A stretch of 64,000 nt of DNA from Buchnera aphidicola (Chaitophorus sp. 3695) (GTDB lineage Bacteria > Pseudomonadota > Gammaproteobacteria > Enterobacterales > Enterobacteriaceae): positions 62,001 to 126,000 of the forward strand of contig NZ_OZ060379.1 in the NCBI RefSeq assembly GCF_964058985.1. The letters run 5' to 3'. Shown one piece after another: positions 49,639-61,028 of this stretch. The notes beneath the pieces are model-generated. The model saw nothing but the letters and a program-made list of their open reading frames with translations. It searched no databases and was not told the origin of the DNA. Every line of letters begins with the position of its first letter. Position 1 is the stretch's first letter. The translations under genes and the position numbers were made by a program.

Positions 49639-50520
49639 TTAAATTTTATTTTTTTTATAAGAAATAGCAATATTTTTCGTAACATTTCTTATTTTAAAAA
49701 TATAATTTTGTCTTTCTGTTGCAGATATAACTTTTTTTGCATCTAATAAGTTAAAACAATGAATTGCTTGTAATATACATTCATATGCAGGAATTAAAAG
49801 AGGTTTATTTAAAGATAATAATCTTTTAGATTCTAGAAAATATAATTTAAAGTTTTTGAATAAAAATTTTTCATTAGATTGATTAAAATTATATTGAGAA
49901 TGTTCTATTTCATTTTTATAAAATAATTCTTTATAAGAAATTTTTTTTTCTTGATGTTTAGACCAGATTATTTTATAAATATTATCTAATTTTTGTATAT
50001 GCATGGCTAATCTTTCTAAACCATATGTAATTTCTACTGATATGGGTTCACAATTTATAGATCCAATTTGTTGAAAATATGTAAATTGTGTAATTTCTAT
50101 TCCATTTAACCATATTTCCCATCCTATTCCAGATGCTCCTAACGTTGGATTTTCCCAATTATCTTCTATAAATTTTATATCATTATTACATAGCTGAATA
50201 TTTAATTTTAATAAAGATTGTAAATATATTTCTTGAATATTTTCAGGTGCTGGCTTAATAATTACTTGAAATTGATAATAATGTTGTAATCTATTTTTAT
50301 TTTTTCCACTTCTTCCATCAGTAGGTCGTCTAGAAGCTTGAGTATAGGCATATGATATTGGTTTTTTTTTTAAACATGAAAAAAATGTTTTATGATGAAA
50401 TGTTCCAGCTCCTATTGGAAGATCTAATGGTTGTATAATTGTACAACCTTGATTTATCCAAAAATTTTTTAAGGATAAAATTATTTCATAAAATGTTTTT
50501 TTTTGATTTTTTTTTTGCAT
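49639..50520 (-). CDS. glyQ: Glycyl-tRNA synthetase alpha subunit
   Basis: 293 aa (E. coli 303). Catalytic class II subunit. Diagnostic blocks: [59 protein letters not shown], and [13 protein letters not shown] (motif 3). The C-terminus ends after AISYKKNKI and is about ten residues shorter than in E. coli. First gene of the leftward glyQS pair. The 228 bases between it and the divergent nfo gene must carry both promoters. Confidence 0.97.
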   Translation of the reverse strand: MQKKNQKKTFYEIILSLKNFWINQGCTIIQPLDLPIGAGTFHHKTFFSCLKKKPISYAYTQASRRPTDGRSGKNKNRLQHYYQFQVIIKPAPENIQEIYLQSLLKLNIQLCNNDIKFIEDNWENPTLGASGIGWEIWLNGIEITQFTYFQQIGSINCEPISVEITYGLERLAMHIQKLDNIYKIIWSKHQEKKISYKELFYKNEIEHSQYNFNQSNEKFLFKNFKLYFLESKRLLSLNKPLLIPAYECILQAIHCFNLLDAKKVISATERQNYIFKIRNVTKNIAISYKKNKI

Positions 50521-50748
50521 AATTTTTGATTTTTTTTAAATTTATATTGATAAATTTATGAATTTTTGTATTTTTTATAAAATTTCATAAGTGTAATTAA
50601 AAGTTGAATATTTACATAAAATTTATAAATTTTTAATAAATATATTAATTTTAGATTTTATCTTCTTTAATAAAAATATTATATTAATTATAATATTTAA
50701 TATATTCAAATTTTTTATTTTTTTATAATTATATAGGATAAATAAATA

Positions 50749-51594
50749 ATGAAATATATTGGATCACATGTTAGTATTTCTAAAGGTATCTTATCTGCTA
50801 TAGAACATTCTTATAATTTAAAATCTACGGCTATAGGTTTATTTATTAAAAATCCTTTACGATGGAAAATTTCTAATATTACTCAAAAAATGATAAAAGA
50901 TTTTAAAAAAATATGTAAAAAATACAATTATTTACCTAAGCAAATTTTACCACATAGTGGTTTTTTAATTAATTTAGGACATCCAAATCCAATTTTTTTA
51001 AATAAATCTAGAGATTCTTTAATAGAAGAAGTAATAAGATGTCAAGAATTAGGTTTAAAATATTTAAATTTTCATCCAGGTAGTTATTTGAATAAAATTT
51101 CAAAAAGAAAATGTTTAGAACTAATTTCTGATTCAATAAATTTTATTTTAAAAAAAACTGAAAAAGTTATTTTAGTTATTGAAAATACTGCAGGACAAGG
51201 AACAAATTTAGGTTATAATTTTGATCAATTATCTATAATTATTAATAAAGTAAAAAATAAAGAAAGAATTGGAATTTGTTTAGATACATGTCATTTATTT
51301 GCAGCAGGATATGATTTAAGGACTAAAGAAAATTATATTAAAACTTTTAATTCTTTTGATGAAAGAATTGGTTTTAATTATTTAAAAGGTTTACATTTAA
51401 ATGATTCTAAAAATATTTTAGGAAGTAGAAAAGATCGACATGAAAATTTGGGATTAGGATATATTGGAAAAAATTGTTTTAAATGGATGATGCAAGATTT
51501 GAGATTTGAAAACATACCAATAATTTTAGAAACAATTAATAAAAATTTATGGTTAGAAGAAATTTCTTGGTTACAATCTAAAGTTACATTTTAA
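50749..51594 (+). CDS. nfo: Endonuclease IV (AP endonuclease)
   Basis: 281 aa (E. coli 285). Three-zinc TIM-barrel AP endonuclease in base excision repair. The metal-ligand blocks are visible: GSHVSISKG at the N-terminus, LPHSGFLINL, NFHPGSYL, IENTAGQG, CLDTCHLFAAGYD, GLHLNDSK and RHENLGLGYIG, and ILETI near the end. With Nth it gives a short but complete route for repairing oxidised pyrimidines and abasic sites. Followed by rplY 70 bases downstream. Confidence 0.97.
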   Translation: MKYIGSHVSISKGILSAIEHSYNLKSTAIGLFIKNPLRWKISNITQKMIKDFKKICKKYNYLPKQILPHSGFLINLGHPNPIFLNKSRDSLIEEVIRCQELGLKYLNFHPGSYLNKISKRKCLELISDSINFILKKTEKVILVIENTAGQGTNLGYNFDQLSIIINKVKNKERIGICLDTCHLFAAGYDLRTKENYIKTFNSFDERIGFNYLKGLHLNDSKNILGSRKDRHENLGLGYIGKNCFKWMMQDLRFENIPIILETINKNLWLEEISWLQSKVTF

Positions 51595-51664
51595 AATAAA
51601 ATAGATTTTTTAATTTTTTTTTTTAAATTTTATAAAATAGTTTTATTATATAAAGGAATAAAAT

Positions 51665-51949
51665 ATGATTACTATAAATGCTAGTAAAAGAAATTTTTGC
51701 GGAACAAAAAATAGTAGAAAATTACGTTTAAAAAATTATTTTCCATCAATTATTTATGGTAAAAAAAAATCATCTATATTAATTCAGTTAAAACAAGATG
51801 ATATACTTAATTTATTTAATAAAAATACTTTAACAAATGCAAATTTTTTAATTATTATTGAAGATATACAGATTAATGTTAAATTAAAAGAAATACAAAA
51901 ACATCCGTTTAAAAATAAATTTATTCATATTGATTTTGTAAGAATATAA
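51665..51949 (+). CDS. rplY: 50S ribosomal protein L25
   Basis: 94 aa, the exact length of E. coli L25. It binds 5S rRNA. It begins MITINASKRNFCGTKNSRKL, continues NYFPSIIYGKKK, and ends QKHPFKNKFIHIDFVRI, the family's C-terminal strand (E. coli QRHPYKPKLQHIDFVR). Short form without the CTC extension. A Shine-Dalgarno AAAGGA precedes the ATG. Confidence 0.96.
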   Translation: MITINASKRNFCGTKNSRKLRLKNYFPSIIYGKKKSSILIQLKQDDILNLFNKNTLTNANFLIIIEDIQINVKLKEIQKHPFKNKFIHIDFVRI

Positions 51950-52086
51950 TTTTATTTTTATTAAAAAATTAAACTTTAATATTTTGTTATAATTAATTTA
52001 ATAATAATTTTTTAAATATATAAAAATATAAATATAGTTAAGATTTTATATTTTAAAACATTTTTAAAGATTTAAAAAAAAATTAT

Positions 52087-52851
52087 TTATAATAAAATAT
52101 TTTGCACAATTAAAGATTTTAATATAATCATTTCCTTATGAAATTGTAACATTATAAAATTTATTATTACAATTATAAGAATTATTATAGGTAACCAAGA
52201 TATATCTTTTTTTTTTAAAATATATATTATTTCTTTATAATTTTTGTTTTTAAAATTTTTTAAAATTATCCATAAACTTAAAAACATAATTATAACATTA
52301 AATATACAAAATTTTTTAAAACAATTATCATTAGAATGATTAGGAAGTTGAGTAAATATACAAGTTATCATACCTGGCATTAAATATAATATAGGCCAAA
52401 GTATACAACTAATTAAATTTGGAAAAAAAAATTTTTTAAAAAAAGAAATTTCTAACATTCCTGATAAAACTGGAATTATTGGTCTAGTAATTCCAATGAA
52501 TTTACCAAAAAATATAGTAATTAAATTATATCTTTTTAATAGTTTTTTAATTTTTTTAATTATAATTAAATTATTTTTAAAAATTTTTAAATTTTTAATA
52601 AAATATTTAAATTTCCATCCTATAAAATAAGAAATCCAGTCTCCTAATAAACATCCTATAGTTGAACAAATCCAAATAGGATAAAATTTATTATGTGTAT
52701 TTATAATCATAGCTCCTAAAGCTGACATTATTACTATTCCAGGTAAAAAAAAACCTATTAGAGCAAAAGATTCTATAAATGAAATAAACATAGTAATTAG
52801 AATAAAAAAAAAACTTGATTGTTTTGAAATATAATTTAAAATAGTTTCCAT
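52087..52851 (-). CDS. yabI: DedA-family membrane protein YabI
   Basis: 254 aa, exactly the E. coli YabI length. DedA/VTT-domain inner-membrane proteins are implicated in lipid-carrier (undecaprenyl phosphate) translocation and membrane homeostasis; the role of YabI itself is not settled. Matching blocks: FIESFALIGFFLPGIVIMSALGA, GCLLGDWISYFIGWKFK, the reentrant-loop FGKFIGITRPIIPVLSGMLE, and ISCILWPILYLMPG. The conserved Glu and Asp/Arg residues of DedA proteins are present (ESFALIG, GDW, GITRP). Convergent with rplY. Confidence 0.9.
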   Translation of the reverse strand: METILNYISKQSSFFFILITMFISFIESFALIGFFLPGIVIMSALGAMIINTHNKFYPIWICSTIGCLLGDWISYFIGWKFKYFIKNLKIFKNNLIIIKKIKKLLKRYNLITIFFGKFIGITRPIIPVLSGMLEISFFKKFFFPNLISCILWPILYLMPGMITCIFTQLPNHSNDNCFKKFCIFNVIIMFLSLWIILKNFKNKNYKEIIYILKKKDISWLPIIILIIVIINFIMLQFHKEMIILKSLIVQNILL

Positions 52852-53448
<597 letters not shown>

Positions 53449-54267
53449 ATGATATATAAGAATAAATATAAATATATAAAATTTTTTCAAAAAAAAAAAT
53501 TTGGACAAAACTTTTTAACAGATCCATTAATTATTACAAAAATAATTAAATGTATTAATCCCATTCAAAATGATTTATTACTTGAAATTGGTCCAGGATT
53601 AGGAGCTTTAACTATTCCTATATGTAATATTATAAGCAAATTAAATGTAGTAGATATAGATCTTGATGTATTAAATTTTTTTAAGAATAAAAAAATTTTT
53701 TCAAAAATAAATTTTTTTTTAAAAGATATTTGTAAATTTAATTTGATGCAATTTTACTTAAATAACAAAAAAAAAAAAATTAGAATTTTTGGAAATCTTC
53801 CATATAATATATCTACTATTTTATTAATTCGTTTAATTAAATTTAACTTTATTATTAAAGATATGCATTTTATGTTTCAAAAAGAAGTAGCAAATCGTAT
53901 TTTATCACATCCTAATAGTAAATTATATGGACGTTTAAGTATTTTAATACAATATTTTTTTAAAGTAAAAAAAATGTTTGACATATCTCCTAAATCTTTT
54001 TATCCTTCTCCAAAAATTTATTCAACTTTTTTAAAATTTTCTCCACATAAAATTTTTTCGCAATTTAATTTTGATTTAAATATATTAAGTAAAATTACAA
54101 AAATAGCTTTTTCTAAAAGAAGAAAGATATTAAAACATAGTTTAAAGAATCTATTTACAGAAGATGTTTTATTAAAATTAAATATTAATTCTAAATTGCG
54201 TGCGGAAAATTTATCTTTAAAAAAGTATTGTCAATTAACAGATTATTTAATACGTCAAGATATATGA
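53449..54267 (+). CDS. ksgA: 16S rRNA dimethyladenosine transferase RsmA (KsgA)
   Basis: 272 aa (E. coli 273). Dimethylates A1518 and A1519 at the 3' end of 16S rRNA and checks late 30S assembly. Blocks: KKFGQNFLTDP, the SAM motif LLEIGPGLGALT, the adenine-methyltransferase motif FGNLPYNIST, FMFQKEVANRI and the C-terminal AFSKRRKILKHSLKN. The acidic residue of motif II (VVDIDLD) is present. Starts at ATG 53449 and is followed 79 bases later by apaH as in E. coli, with apaG lost between them. Confidence 0.96.
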   Translation: MIYKNKYKYIKFFQKKKFGQNFLTDPLIITKIIKCINPIQNDLLLEIGPGLGALTIPICNIISKLNVVDIDLDVLNFFKNKKIFSKINFFLKDICKFNLMQFYLNNKKKKIRIFGNLPYNISTILLIRLIKFNFIIKDMHFMFQKEVANRILSHPNSKLYGRLSILIQYFFKVKKMFDISPKSFYPSPKIYSTFLKFSPHKIFSQFNFDLNILSKITKIAFSKRRKILKHSLKNLFTEDVLLKLNINSKLRAENLSLKKYCQLTDYLIRQDI

Positions 54268-54346
54268 AATTTATAAAAAATATAAATATTTATTAGGTTT
54301 ATAAATTTTAATGTTTATTGAATTTTTAATATAGGAAGATTTATTT

Positions 54347-55165
54347 ATGAGTACTTATTTTATAGGTGATATTCATGGATGTTATGATCAATTTTATTCA
54401 CTTTTAGAAAAAATACAATTTGATAGAGAAAAAGATGAAATATGGATTACAGGAGATTTAGTAGGTCGAGGACCTAAATCTTTAGAAGTATTAGAATATA
54501 TTTTTTCTTTAAAAGATAAAGCAAGATTAGTATTAGGTAATCATGATTTAAATTTATTATCTGTATATTTTAATATAGAAAAAAATTCTATAGAAAAAGA
54601 AATTTCTGAATTATTAAATTATTCTAATTTAGAATTTTTAATTAATAAATTAAAAAAGACTCCTTTAGTTCAATACGATTTAAACAAAAAATTATTAATG
54701 TCTCATGCTGGTATTTTTCCAAAATGGACTATCAAAGAAATAATAAAATATTCTAAAGAAGCTCAGAGTAGGTTATCCGGACAAAATTTTTTAAAATATT
54801 TAAAATATATGAAAGGTGATTTTCCAAATACTTGGTCTAGAAATTTAAATAAATATGATCGCTTTCGTTTTATTATAAATTCCTTTACTCGAATGAGGTA
54901 TTGTAATTTAAATGGAGAATTAGATTTTAGTTACAAAGATACTCCTCCTCATTTTAATCAGAGTTTATTTCCTTGGTTTGTCATTGAAAATAAATTAAGT
55001 TCAAATTATTCTATATTTTTTGGACATTGGTCTTCTTTAAAAAACACAACAACACCAGAAAATTTTTTTCCTTTAGATACTGGTTGTTGTTGGGGTAGAA
55101 AATTAACTATTTTAAGATGGGAAGATAAAAAATTTTTTACAATTAAATGTACTGCATTAAAATAA
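54347..55165 (+). CDS. apaH: Diadenosine tetraphosphatase (symmetrical)
   Basis: 272 aa (E. coli 280). Metallophosphatase splitting Ap4A into two ADP; E. coli ApaH also removes nucleoside-tetraphosphate caps from RNA. The PPP-family metal motifs are intact: GDIHGCYDQF, GDLVGRGPKS and GNHDLN at the N-terminus, then SHAGIFP and FGHWSSL with the C-terminal LDTGCCWG. Shine-Dalgarno AGGA before the ATG. folA, usually next, is missing. Confidence 0.96.
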   Translation: MSTYFIGDIHGCYDQFYSLLEKIQFDREKDEIWITGDLVGRGPKSLEVLEYIFSLKDKARLVLGNHDLNLLSVYFNIEKNSIEKEISELLNYSNLEFLINKLKKTPLVQYDLNKKLLMSHAGIFPKWTIKEIIKYSKEAQSRLSGQNFLKYLKYMKGDFPNTWSRNLNKYDRFRFIINSFTRMRYCNLNGELDFSYKDTPPHFNQSLFPWFVIENKLSSNYSIFFGHWSSLKNTTTPENFFPLDTGCCWGRKLTILRWEDKKFFTIKCTALK

Positions 55166-55587
55166 TATATTTTTAAATTTTTCTAAAATTTTATAGAAAT
55201 AAATAAAATTAATTTTATCTATAAAAATTTTTTGATATATTTGATATAATTTTTTTTAAAAAATATTTTTTAAAATTATTTTATATAAGTAGGATATATT
55301 ATATTTATCATAGGGAGAAATAGAGAATTTATATTTCTTTTCTTCCTATAATTATTTTAAAAATATTTTTATACATTTTTTTATAGATTTTGAATTTATT
55401 ATTTTTTATATCATATAATAATATAATTTTTTCTTAGATAAAATAATTTTATAGTTTATGATAAATTATATTTCATAATTATTTATTAATATTTTTGATT
55501 AAATTACAATAAATTTTTTAGAAATACCACTATAGAATTTTATTTTTTTTAAAAATAATATGTTTTTTTATATTATATCTAATAATA
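55166..55587. other. Gene-free gap between apaH and carB (folA position)
   Basis: About 420 bases. In related Buchnera folA (dihydrofolate reductase) lies here; no frame resembles it. TAGGGAGAAA near 55311-55320 and TTTCTTTTCTTCCTA at 55334-55348 can pair imperfectly, with G-T pairs, as a possible terminator for apaH about 145 bases after its stop. Otherwise A/T filler. Confidence 0.55.
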
Positions 55588-58500
55588 TTAATTATGTTTT
55601 ATTTTTTTATGTAATTCTTGTAAACTTATAATATTTTCAAATGGATTTGTTTTTAATGATTGAATTGAAGCTAATGCTCCATTCATTGTTGTATTATAGT
55701 AAATTTGATTTTTAATAGCATATCTTCGAATAATTTTTGATTTTTTAATTTCTTCTGTCGAATAAGCAGTATTAATAATATATGAATATTTATTATTTTT
55801 TATGCGATCTTGAATATTAGGATGATTTTCATTAATATGATTTACTTTTCTTACAGGAACATTATTTTTTTTTAATAGTTTAAATGTATTATATGTAGCA
55901 TCAATTTTAAAATTAAATTTGATTAATTTTCTTGATAATTTAAGAATTTTATTTAAATTATTATCTTCAATAGATAATAATACTCTTTTTTTATTATTAA
56001 TCATTGTTTGAGTACTAACCATTGCTTTTCCAAAAGCTTCTGAAAAAGTTTTTCCAATTCCCATTACTTCTCCAGTAGATTTCATTTCTGGACCAAGAAT
56101 TGGATCTGAATGAGAAAATTTATTGAATGGAAAAATTGATTCTTTTACAGAAAAATAAATAGTTTTAATTTCTTTTTTAAAAAATTTTTGTTTTTGTAAA
56201 GATATTCCGATCATAACTTTAGTAGCTATTTTTGCCAATGGAATACTAGTAGCTTTAGAAATAAAAGGTATTGTGCGAGCTGCTCTTGGATTAACTTCAA
56301 TAATATATAATTTATCATTTTTTACTGCAAATTGTATATTTATTAGTCCTTTAATATTTAATTCTAAAGCTATTTTTTTAACTTGTTTTTTAATTAATTT
56401 TAAAATTTTATGATTAAGTGAAAATGAAGGAAGTGAGCAAGCTGAATCTCCTGAATGTATTCCTGCTTGTTCAATATGTTCCATAATTCCTCCGATTAAT
56501 ACTTGTTTTGTATCGCAAACAGCATCTACATCTATTTCTATAGCGTTATTCAGATAATGATCGATTAAAACTGGGTTTTTATTATTTTTTTTTATTTTTT
56601 TTTTAAAATATTTTTTAAGGTTTTTTTCATTATATACAATTTCCATAGATTTTCCTCCTAAAACATATGAAGGTCGAATCATAATTGGATATTTAATTTT
56701 TTTTGATTCTTTAATAGCTTCTGTTAGGTGCATTACTGTAGAATTTCTTGGTTGTTTAAGATTTAATTTATGAATAATTTTTTGAAATATTTCTCTATTT
56801 TCAGATTGATCAATAGATTTTGCATTAGTTCCAATAATTTTAATATTTTCTTTTTTTAAAGATTTAGCTAATTTTAATGGTGTTTGTCCGCCAAATTGAA
56901 TAATGACTCCTTGAGGTTTTTCAATTCTAATTATTTCGAGAACGTTTTCTAACGTAATTGGTTCAAAATATAATCGATCGGAAATATCATAATCTGTAGA
57001 TACAGTTTCTGGATTACAATTGATGATAATTGTTTCAAAATTATTCTCTCTTAAAGCTTGCGCTGCATGTACACAACAGTAATCAAATTCAATTCCTTGT
57101 CCAATTCTGTTTGGTCCGCTTCCTAAGATAATAATTTTTTTTTTATTGAATATAGGTTTAGATTCGCATTCATCTTCCCAAGTTGAATACATATATGCAA
57201 TAGAAGTTTTAAATTCTGCGGCGCATGAATCTACTCTTTTATATACTGGATATATTTTATTTTTATATCTTAATTTTCTAATTTGGTGTTCTTTTTTCTT
57301 AGTTAATTTAGCTAATCTGGTGTCAGAAAATCCTTTTTCTTTCATTTTTTTTAAAAAACTAATTTTTTTAATTTTATTAGGATTTTGTATGATTTTTTTT
57401 TCTAAATTAATAATTTCTTTAATTTGTATTAAAAACCATTTATTAATTTGTGTTAATTTATGTATTTTTTTAATATTAATATTATTTCTAAATGCATCTC
57501 CTATATACCATAATCTATCAGATCCTGGTTTTTTTAGTTCTTTTTTTATTTTTTTTACAGCATTTTTTTTGTTAAATTTAATTTTTGAATTAAAACCATC
57601 AGAATCAATTTCTAAGCTTCGGATAGCTTTTTGTAAAGATTCTTGAAAAGTACGACCAATAGCCATAACTTCTCCTACAGATTTCATTTGAGTTGTTAAT
57701 CTATTGTTACTATTAGGAAATTTATCAAAATTAAATCTTGGAATTTTAGTGACTACATAATCTATAGATGGTTCAAAAGAAGCAGGAATATTTGTTCCAG
57801 AAATTTTATTGTTTAACTCATCTAATGTATATCCAATAGCTAATTTTGTAGCAATTTTAGCAATAGGAAATCCAGTGGCTTTAGATGCTAAAGCTGAAGA
57901 ACGAGATACTCTCGGATTCATTTCTATAACAACCATTTTTCCATTTTTTGGATTAACTGCAAATTGTACGTTTGAACCTCCAGTTTCAATACCAATTTCT
58001 TTAAGAATATTTATTGAAGCGTTTCTCATAATTTGATATTCTTTATCAGTTAATGTTTGAGCTGGAGAAACAGTAATTGAATCACCTGTATGTATACCCA
58101 TAGGATCAAAGTTTTCTATTGAGCACACTATAATACAATTATTATTTTTATCTCTTACCACTTCCATTTCATATTCTTTCCAACCGATCATAGATTCATC
58201 AATTAATAATTCTTTTGTTGGAGATAAATTTAATCCTCTTGTACAAATATCTTGAAATTCTTTTTCATTATAAGCAATTCCTCCTCCTGTTCCACCCATG
58301 GTAAAAGATGGTCTTATAATACATGGAAATCCAATTTTTTTTAATATGATAAATGCTTCTTTTAAAGAATGAGCAATACCTGATTTTGGAACATTTAGAT
58401 TCAATTTTTTCATAGATTGTCTAAATAAACTTCTATCTTCAGCTTTTTTAATAGATTTAACTGTTGCTCCAATCATTTTTACTTTAAATTTATCTAATAT

Positions 58501-58818
58501 TTTTTTATGATAAAGATCTAATGCGCAATTTAATGCTGTTTGACCACCCATAGTTGGAAGTAATGCATCTGGTTTTTCTTTTTTAATAATCTTCTTTACT
58601 ATTTTCCAATGAATTGGTTCAATATATGTTTGATCTGCGACTTCTGGATCAGTCATAATTGTTGCTGGATTAGAATTGATTAAAATAACTTTATAACCTT
58701 CTTCTTTTAAAGCTTTACAAGCTTGAGCTCCAGAGTAATCAAATTCACATGCTTGACCAATAATTATAGGACCTGCTCCAAGTACTAATACAGATTTAAT
58801 ATTTTTATTTTTAGGCAT
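55588..58818 (-). CDS. carB: Carbamoyl phosphate synthase large subunit
   Basis: 1076 aa (E. coli 1073). Makes carbamoyl phosphate from bicarbonate, ammonia and two ATP for arginine and pyrimidines. The two homologous ATP-grasp halves are clear: [20 protein letters not shown] and [13 protein letters not shown] in the first, [19 protein letters not shown] and [18 protein letters not shown] in the second. [18 protein letters not shown] and [17 protein letters not shown] are the paired metal sites. The C-terminal allosteric domain (about 935-1076) is present but diverged. Begins 18 bases after carA. Confidence 0.97.
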   Translation of the reverse strand: MPKNKNIKSVLVLGAGPIIIGQACEFDYSGAQACKALKEEGYKVILINSNPATIMTDPEVADQTYIEPIHWKIVKKIIKKEKPDALLPTMGGQTALNCALDLYHKKILDKFKVKMIGATVKSIKKAEDRSLFRQSMKKLNLNVPKSGIAHSLKEAFIILKKIGFPCIIRPSFTMGGTGGGIAYNEKEFQDICTRGLNLSPTKELLIDESMIGWKEYEMEVVRDKNNNCIIVCSIENFDPMGIHTGDSITVSPAQTLTDKEYQIMRNASINILKEIGIETGGSNVQFAVNPKNGKMVVIEMNPRVSRSSALASKATGFPIAKIATKLAIGYTLDELNNKISGTNIPASFEPSIDYVVTKIPRFNFDKFPNSNNRLTTQMKSVGEVMAIGRTFQESLQKAIRSLEIDSDGFNSKIKFNKKNAVKKIKKELKKPGSDRLWYIGDAFRNNINIKKIHKLTQINKWFLIQIKEIINLEKKIIQNPNKIKKISFLKKMKEKGFSDTRLAKLTKKKEHQIRKLRYKNKIYPVYKRVDSCAAEFKTSIAYMYSTWEDECESKPIFNKKKIIILGSGPNRIGQGIEFDYCCVHAAQALRENNFETIIINCNPETVSTDYDISDRLYFEPITLENVLEIIRIEKPQGVIIQFGGQTPLKLAKSLKKENIKIIGTNAKSIDQSENREIFQKIIHKLNLKQPRNSTVMHLTEAIKESKKIKYPIMIRPSYVLGGKSMEIVYNEKNLKKYFKKKIKKNNKNPVLIDHYLNNAIEIDVDAVCDTKQVLIGGIMEHIEQAGIHSGDSACSLPSFSLNHKILKLIKKQVKKIALELNIKGLINIQFAVKNDKLYIIEVNPRAARTIPFISKATSIPLAKIATKVMIGISLQKQKFFKKEIKTIYFSVKESIFPFNKFSHSDPILGPEMKSTGEVMGIGKTFSEAFGKAMVSTQTMINNKKRVLLSIEDNNLNKILKLSRKLIKFNFKIDATYNTFKLLKKNNVPVRKVNHINENHPNIQDRIKNNKYSYIINTAYSTEEIKKSKIIRRYAIKNQIYYNTTMNGALASIQSLKTNPFENIISLQELHKKIKHN

Positions 58819-58836
58819 TTTTTTCTCTTTAATTTT

Positions 58837-59970
58837 TTATTTTTTTTTATTTACTAATTTTGCAAATTGATCAAACAAAAATGAAGAATCATTAGGTCCT
58901 GGGCACGCTTCTGGATGTCCTTGAAAACTAAATATAGGTTTATTAAAAATTTTTATTCCTTGTATAGTATTATCAAATAATGATATATATGTGATTTTTA
59001 TTTTTTTTGGTAAACTTTTTTTTTTAACAACAAAATTATGATTTTGAGAAGTAATAAATATTTTTTTTGTATAAATATTCTGTACAGGATGATTACTTCC
59101 ATGATGCCCAAATTTCATTTTTTTTATTTTAGCTCCACTTGCTAATGCTAAAATTTGATGTCCAAGACATATTCCAAACATTGGTATGTTGTATTGAATT
59201 AATTTTTTTACAGATTGTATTGCTTGAATAAAATATCTTGGATCTCCTGGCCCGTTTGATAAAAATATACCATCTGGAGAAAGTTTGAGTATATCTTTAA
59301 AATTTGTATTTTCTGGTACTACTGTTAGATTGCATTCTCTATCTTTTAACATTCTTAAAATATTTCTTTTAATTCCAAAATCATATGCGATAATATTTTT
59401 TTTTTTCATATTATGAATATAATAATTTTTATTTTTTTTAGAATGAATATTAATACTTTTTTGTTTCCATTTATATATTTTATTATGATTATTATTTTTT
59501 TTTATTATTTTTTTTTTTTTGTATAATATTATATCTTTATAATTATTAAATTTTGGTATTTTAGTTAGACATATAATACATCCTTGTTGAGAACCACTTT
59601 TTCTAATTTTTTTTGTTAACTTTCGAGTATCAATATTTGTAATAGTTAATATTTTATTTTCTTTTAAATATTCTAAGAGACTTTTTGTACTTCTATAATT
59701 ACTAGATATAGGAGATAGTTCACGTATTATTAATCCTTTAATATGTATTGAAGAGGATTCTTCATCGTTTATATTTACTCCTACATTACCAATATGTGGA
59801 TAAGTAAATGTAATTATTTGATCTTTATAAGATGGATCAGTTAAGACTTCTTGATATCCTGTCATAGATGTATTAAAAACAACTTCTCCAGTTTCAATAC
59901 CTTGAATTCCAATAGAATTTCCATAAAATTTACTTCCATCTTCTAAAATTAAAATAGCATTTTTTTTCAA
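58837..59970 (-). CDS. carA: Carbamoyl phosphate synthase small (glutaminase) subunit
   Basis: 377 aa (E. coli 382). Class I glutaminase feeding ammonia to CarB. The catalytic triad is Cys268 in GICLGHQIL with His352 and Glu354 in GHPEACPGP. The N-terminal domain starts MKKNAILILEDGSKFYG. The start is TTG (complement at 59968-59970), the codon also used by E. coli carA as I recall, with AGAGG five bases upstream. No in-frame ATG near the start would keep the first strand. A Lys/Asn-rich insert around 150-190 replaces a poorly conserved linker. Confidence 0.96.
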   Translation of the reverse strand: MKKNAILILEDGSKFYGNSIGIQGIETGEVVFNTSMTGYQEVLTDPSYKDQIITFTYPHIGNVGVNINDEESSSIHIKGLIIRELSPISSNYRSTKSLLEYLKENKILTITNIDTRKLTKKIRKSGSQQGCIICLTKIPKFNNYKDIILYKKKKIIKKNNNHNKIYKWKQKSINIHSKKNKNYYIHNMKKKNIIAYDFGIKRNILRMLKDRECNLTVVPENTNFKDILKLSPDGIFLSNGPGDPRYFIQAIQSVKKLIQYNIPMFGICLGHQILALASGAKIKKMKFGHHGSNHPVQNIYTKKIFITSQNHNFVVKKKSLPKKIKITYISLFDNTIQGIKIFNKPIFSFQGHPEACPGPNDSSFLFDQFAKLVNKKK

Positions 59971-59980
59971 AATTTCCTCT
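59968..59980 (-). promoter_or_regulatory. Ribosome-binding site and UUG start of carA
   Basis: On the minus strand AGAGG is followed by AAATT and then TTG. The well-spaced Shine-Dalgarno and the full-length match to CarA decide this start. A UUG here suggests that low initiation efficiency has been preserved. Confidence 0.8.
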
Positions 59981-60049
59981 ATATTTTAAATTTAATTTAT
60001 GTGAATAAAGTATAAAAATATTAATTCCATGTATGAGATTTATAGAAAT

Positions 60050-60862
60050 TTATAATTTATTTAATACATCGTTTATAGTAAATAAACCATTTTTTTTATT
60101 ATATATCCATATTGCTCCTTCAAGAGCTCCTTGAGAAAAAGGTTTTCTATTAAATGCTTGATGTTTAATAGTAATTTCTTCTCCTTTAGTTGAAAATAAT
60201 ATAGAATGTTTTCCTACTGTTTTTCCTGCTCTAATACTACTAAAACCTATTTCATTTTTTTTTCTATGATAATTTGATTTATTTCTATCATATACAGCAA
60301 TATCATGAAAATTTAGTTTCATGTTTTTTGCAATAAATTTTCCTAAAGTAATAGCTGTTCCAGATGGTGAATCAATTTTATGACGATGATGTGATTCTAT
60401 GATTTCAATATCAGATCTTTTTCCAATTTTTTTCGTAGTAGTTTTTAAAAGATTTAAAATTAAATTAATTCCTATACTGAAATTTGTAGAATGTAAAATA
60501 CTAATTTTTTTAGATTTTTTTTTTATATCTAGATAATTTTCTTGAGATAAACCAGTTGTTCCAATTATTATTTTTTTATTATGTTTATAACAAAAATTTA
60601 AATTTTTTATAGTATTTTGAGGATTTGTAAAATCTATTAATATATCAAAATCTTTTGGATTTTTTATTTTTGTATAAATATTTATTTTATTTTTTTTTAA
60701 TTTTTTAAGTATTTTTGAATCTTTTTTTTTTATATCTTTATTTTTTTTAATAATAATTGTATTTAATTTAAGTTTTTCAAAATTTTTTATTTCTTTTATT
60801 AAACATTTACCCATTTTTCCTAGTGCTCCAGAAATAGCAATTTTAATAATTTTTTTATGCAT
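60050..60862 (-). CDS. dapB: 4-hydroxy-tetrahydrodipicolinate reductase
   Basis: 270 aa (E. coli 273). NAD(P)H-dependent second step of the lysine branch, after DapA. Seen: the dinucleotide loop SGALGKMGKCL, GTTGLSQENYLDI, NFSIGINL, the substrate-binding signature ESHHRHKIDSPSGTA at about residues 155-169, and IRAGKTVGKHSI. Divergence is concentrated in a Lys-rich segment at 35-75. It precedes carA by about 80 bases on the same strand, the ancestral dapB-carA-carB order. Confidence 0.96.
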   Translation of the reverse strand: MHKKIIKIAISGALGKMGKCLIKEIKNFEKLKLNTIIIKKNKDIKKKDSKILKKLKKNKINIYTKIKNPKDFDILIDFTNPQNTIKNLNFCYKHNKKIIIGTTGLSQENYLDIKKKSKKISILHSTNFSIGINLILNLLKTTTKKIGKRSDIEIIESHHRHKIDSPSGTAITLGKFIAKNMKLNFHDIAVYDRNKSNYHRKKNEIGFSSIRAGKTVGKHSILFSTKGEEITIKHQAFNRKPFSQGALEGAIWIYNKKNGLFTINDVLNKL

Positions 60863-61028
60863 GATTTAATTTATCCTATAATTTTTTTTATTATTTTATA
60901 AAGTATATTTTATATAAAATAATTTTTTAAAATATTTCAGTTATATATTTTAAAAATATAAATTTTTTCATAATATAAGTAAAATATTTTTTTAATTTAA
61001 AAAAATAAAAATATTATTGAAAAAATTT

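Noticed and set aside
57146-57646. 166-codon open frame on the plus strand opposite carB
   Set aside because: It lies fully inside the well-conserved carB gene on the other strand; its residues mirror carB composition and match no family I know.
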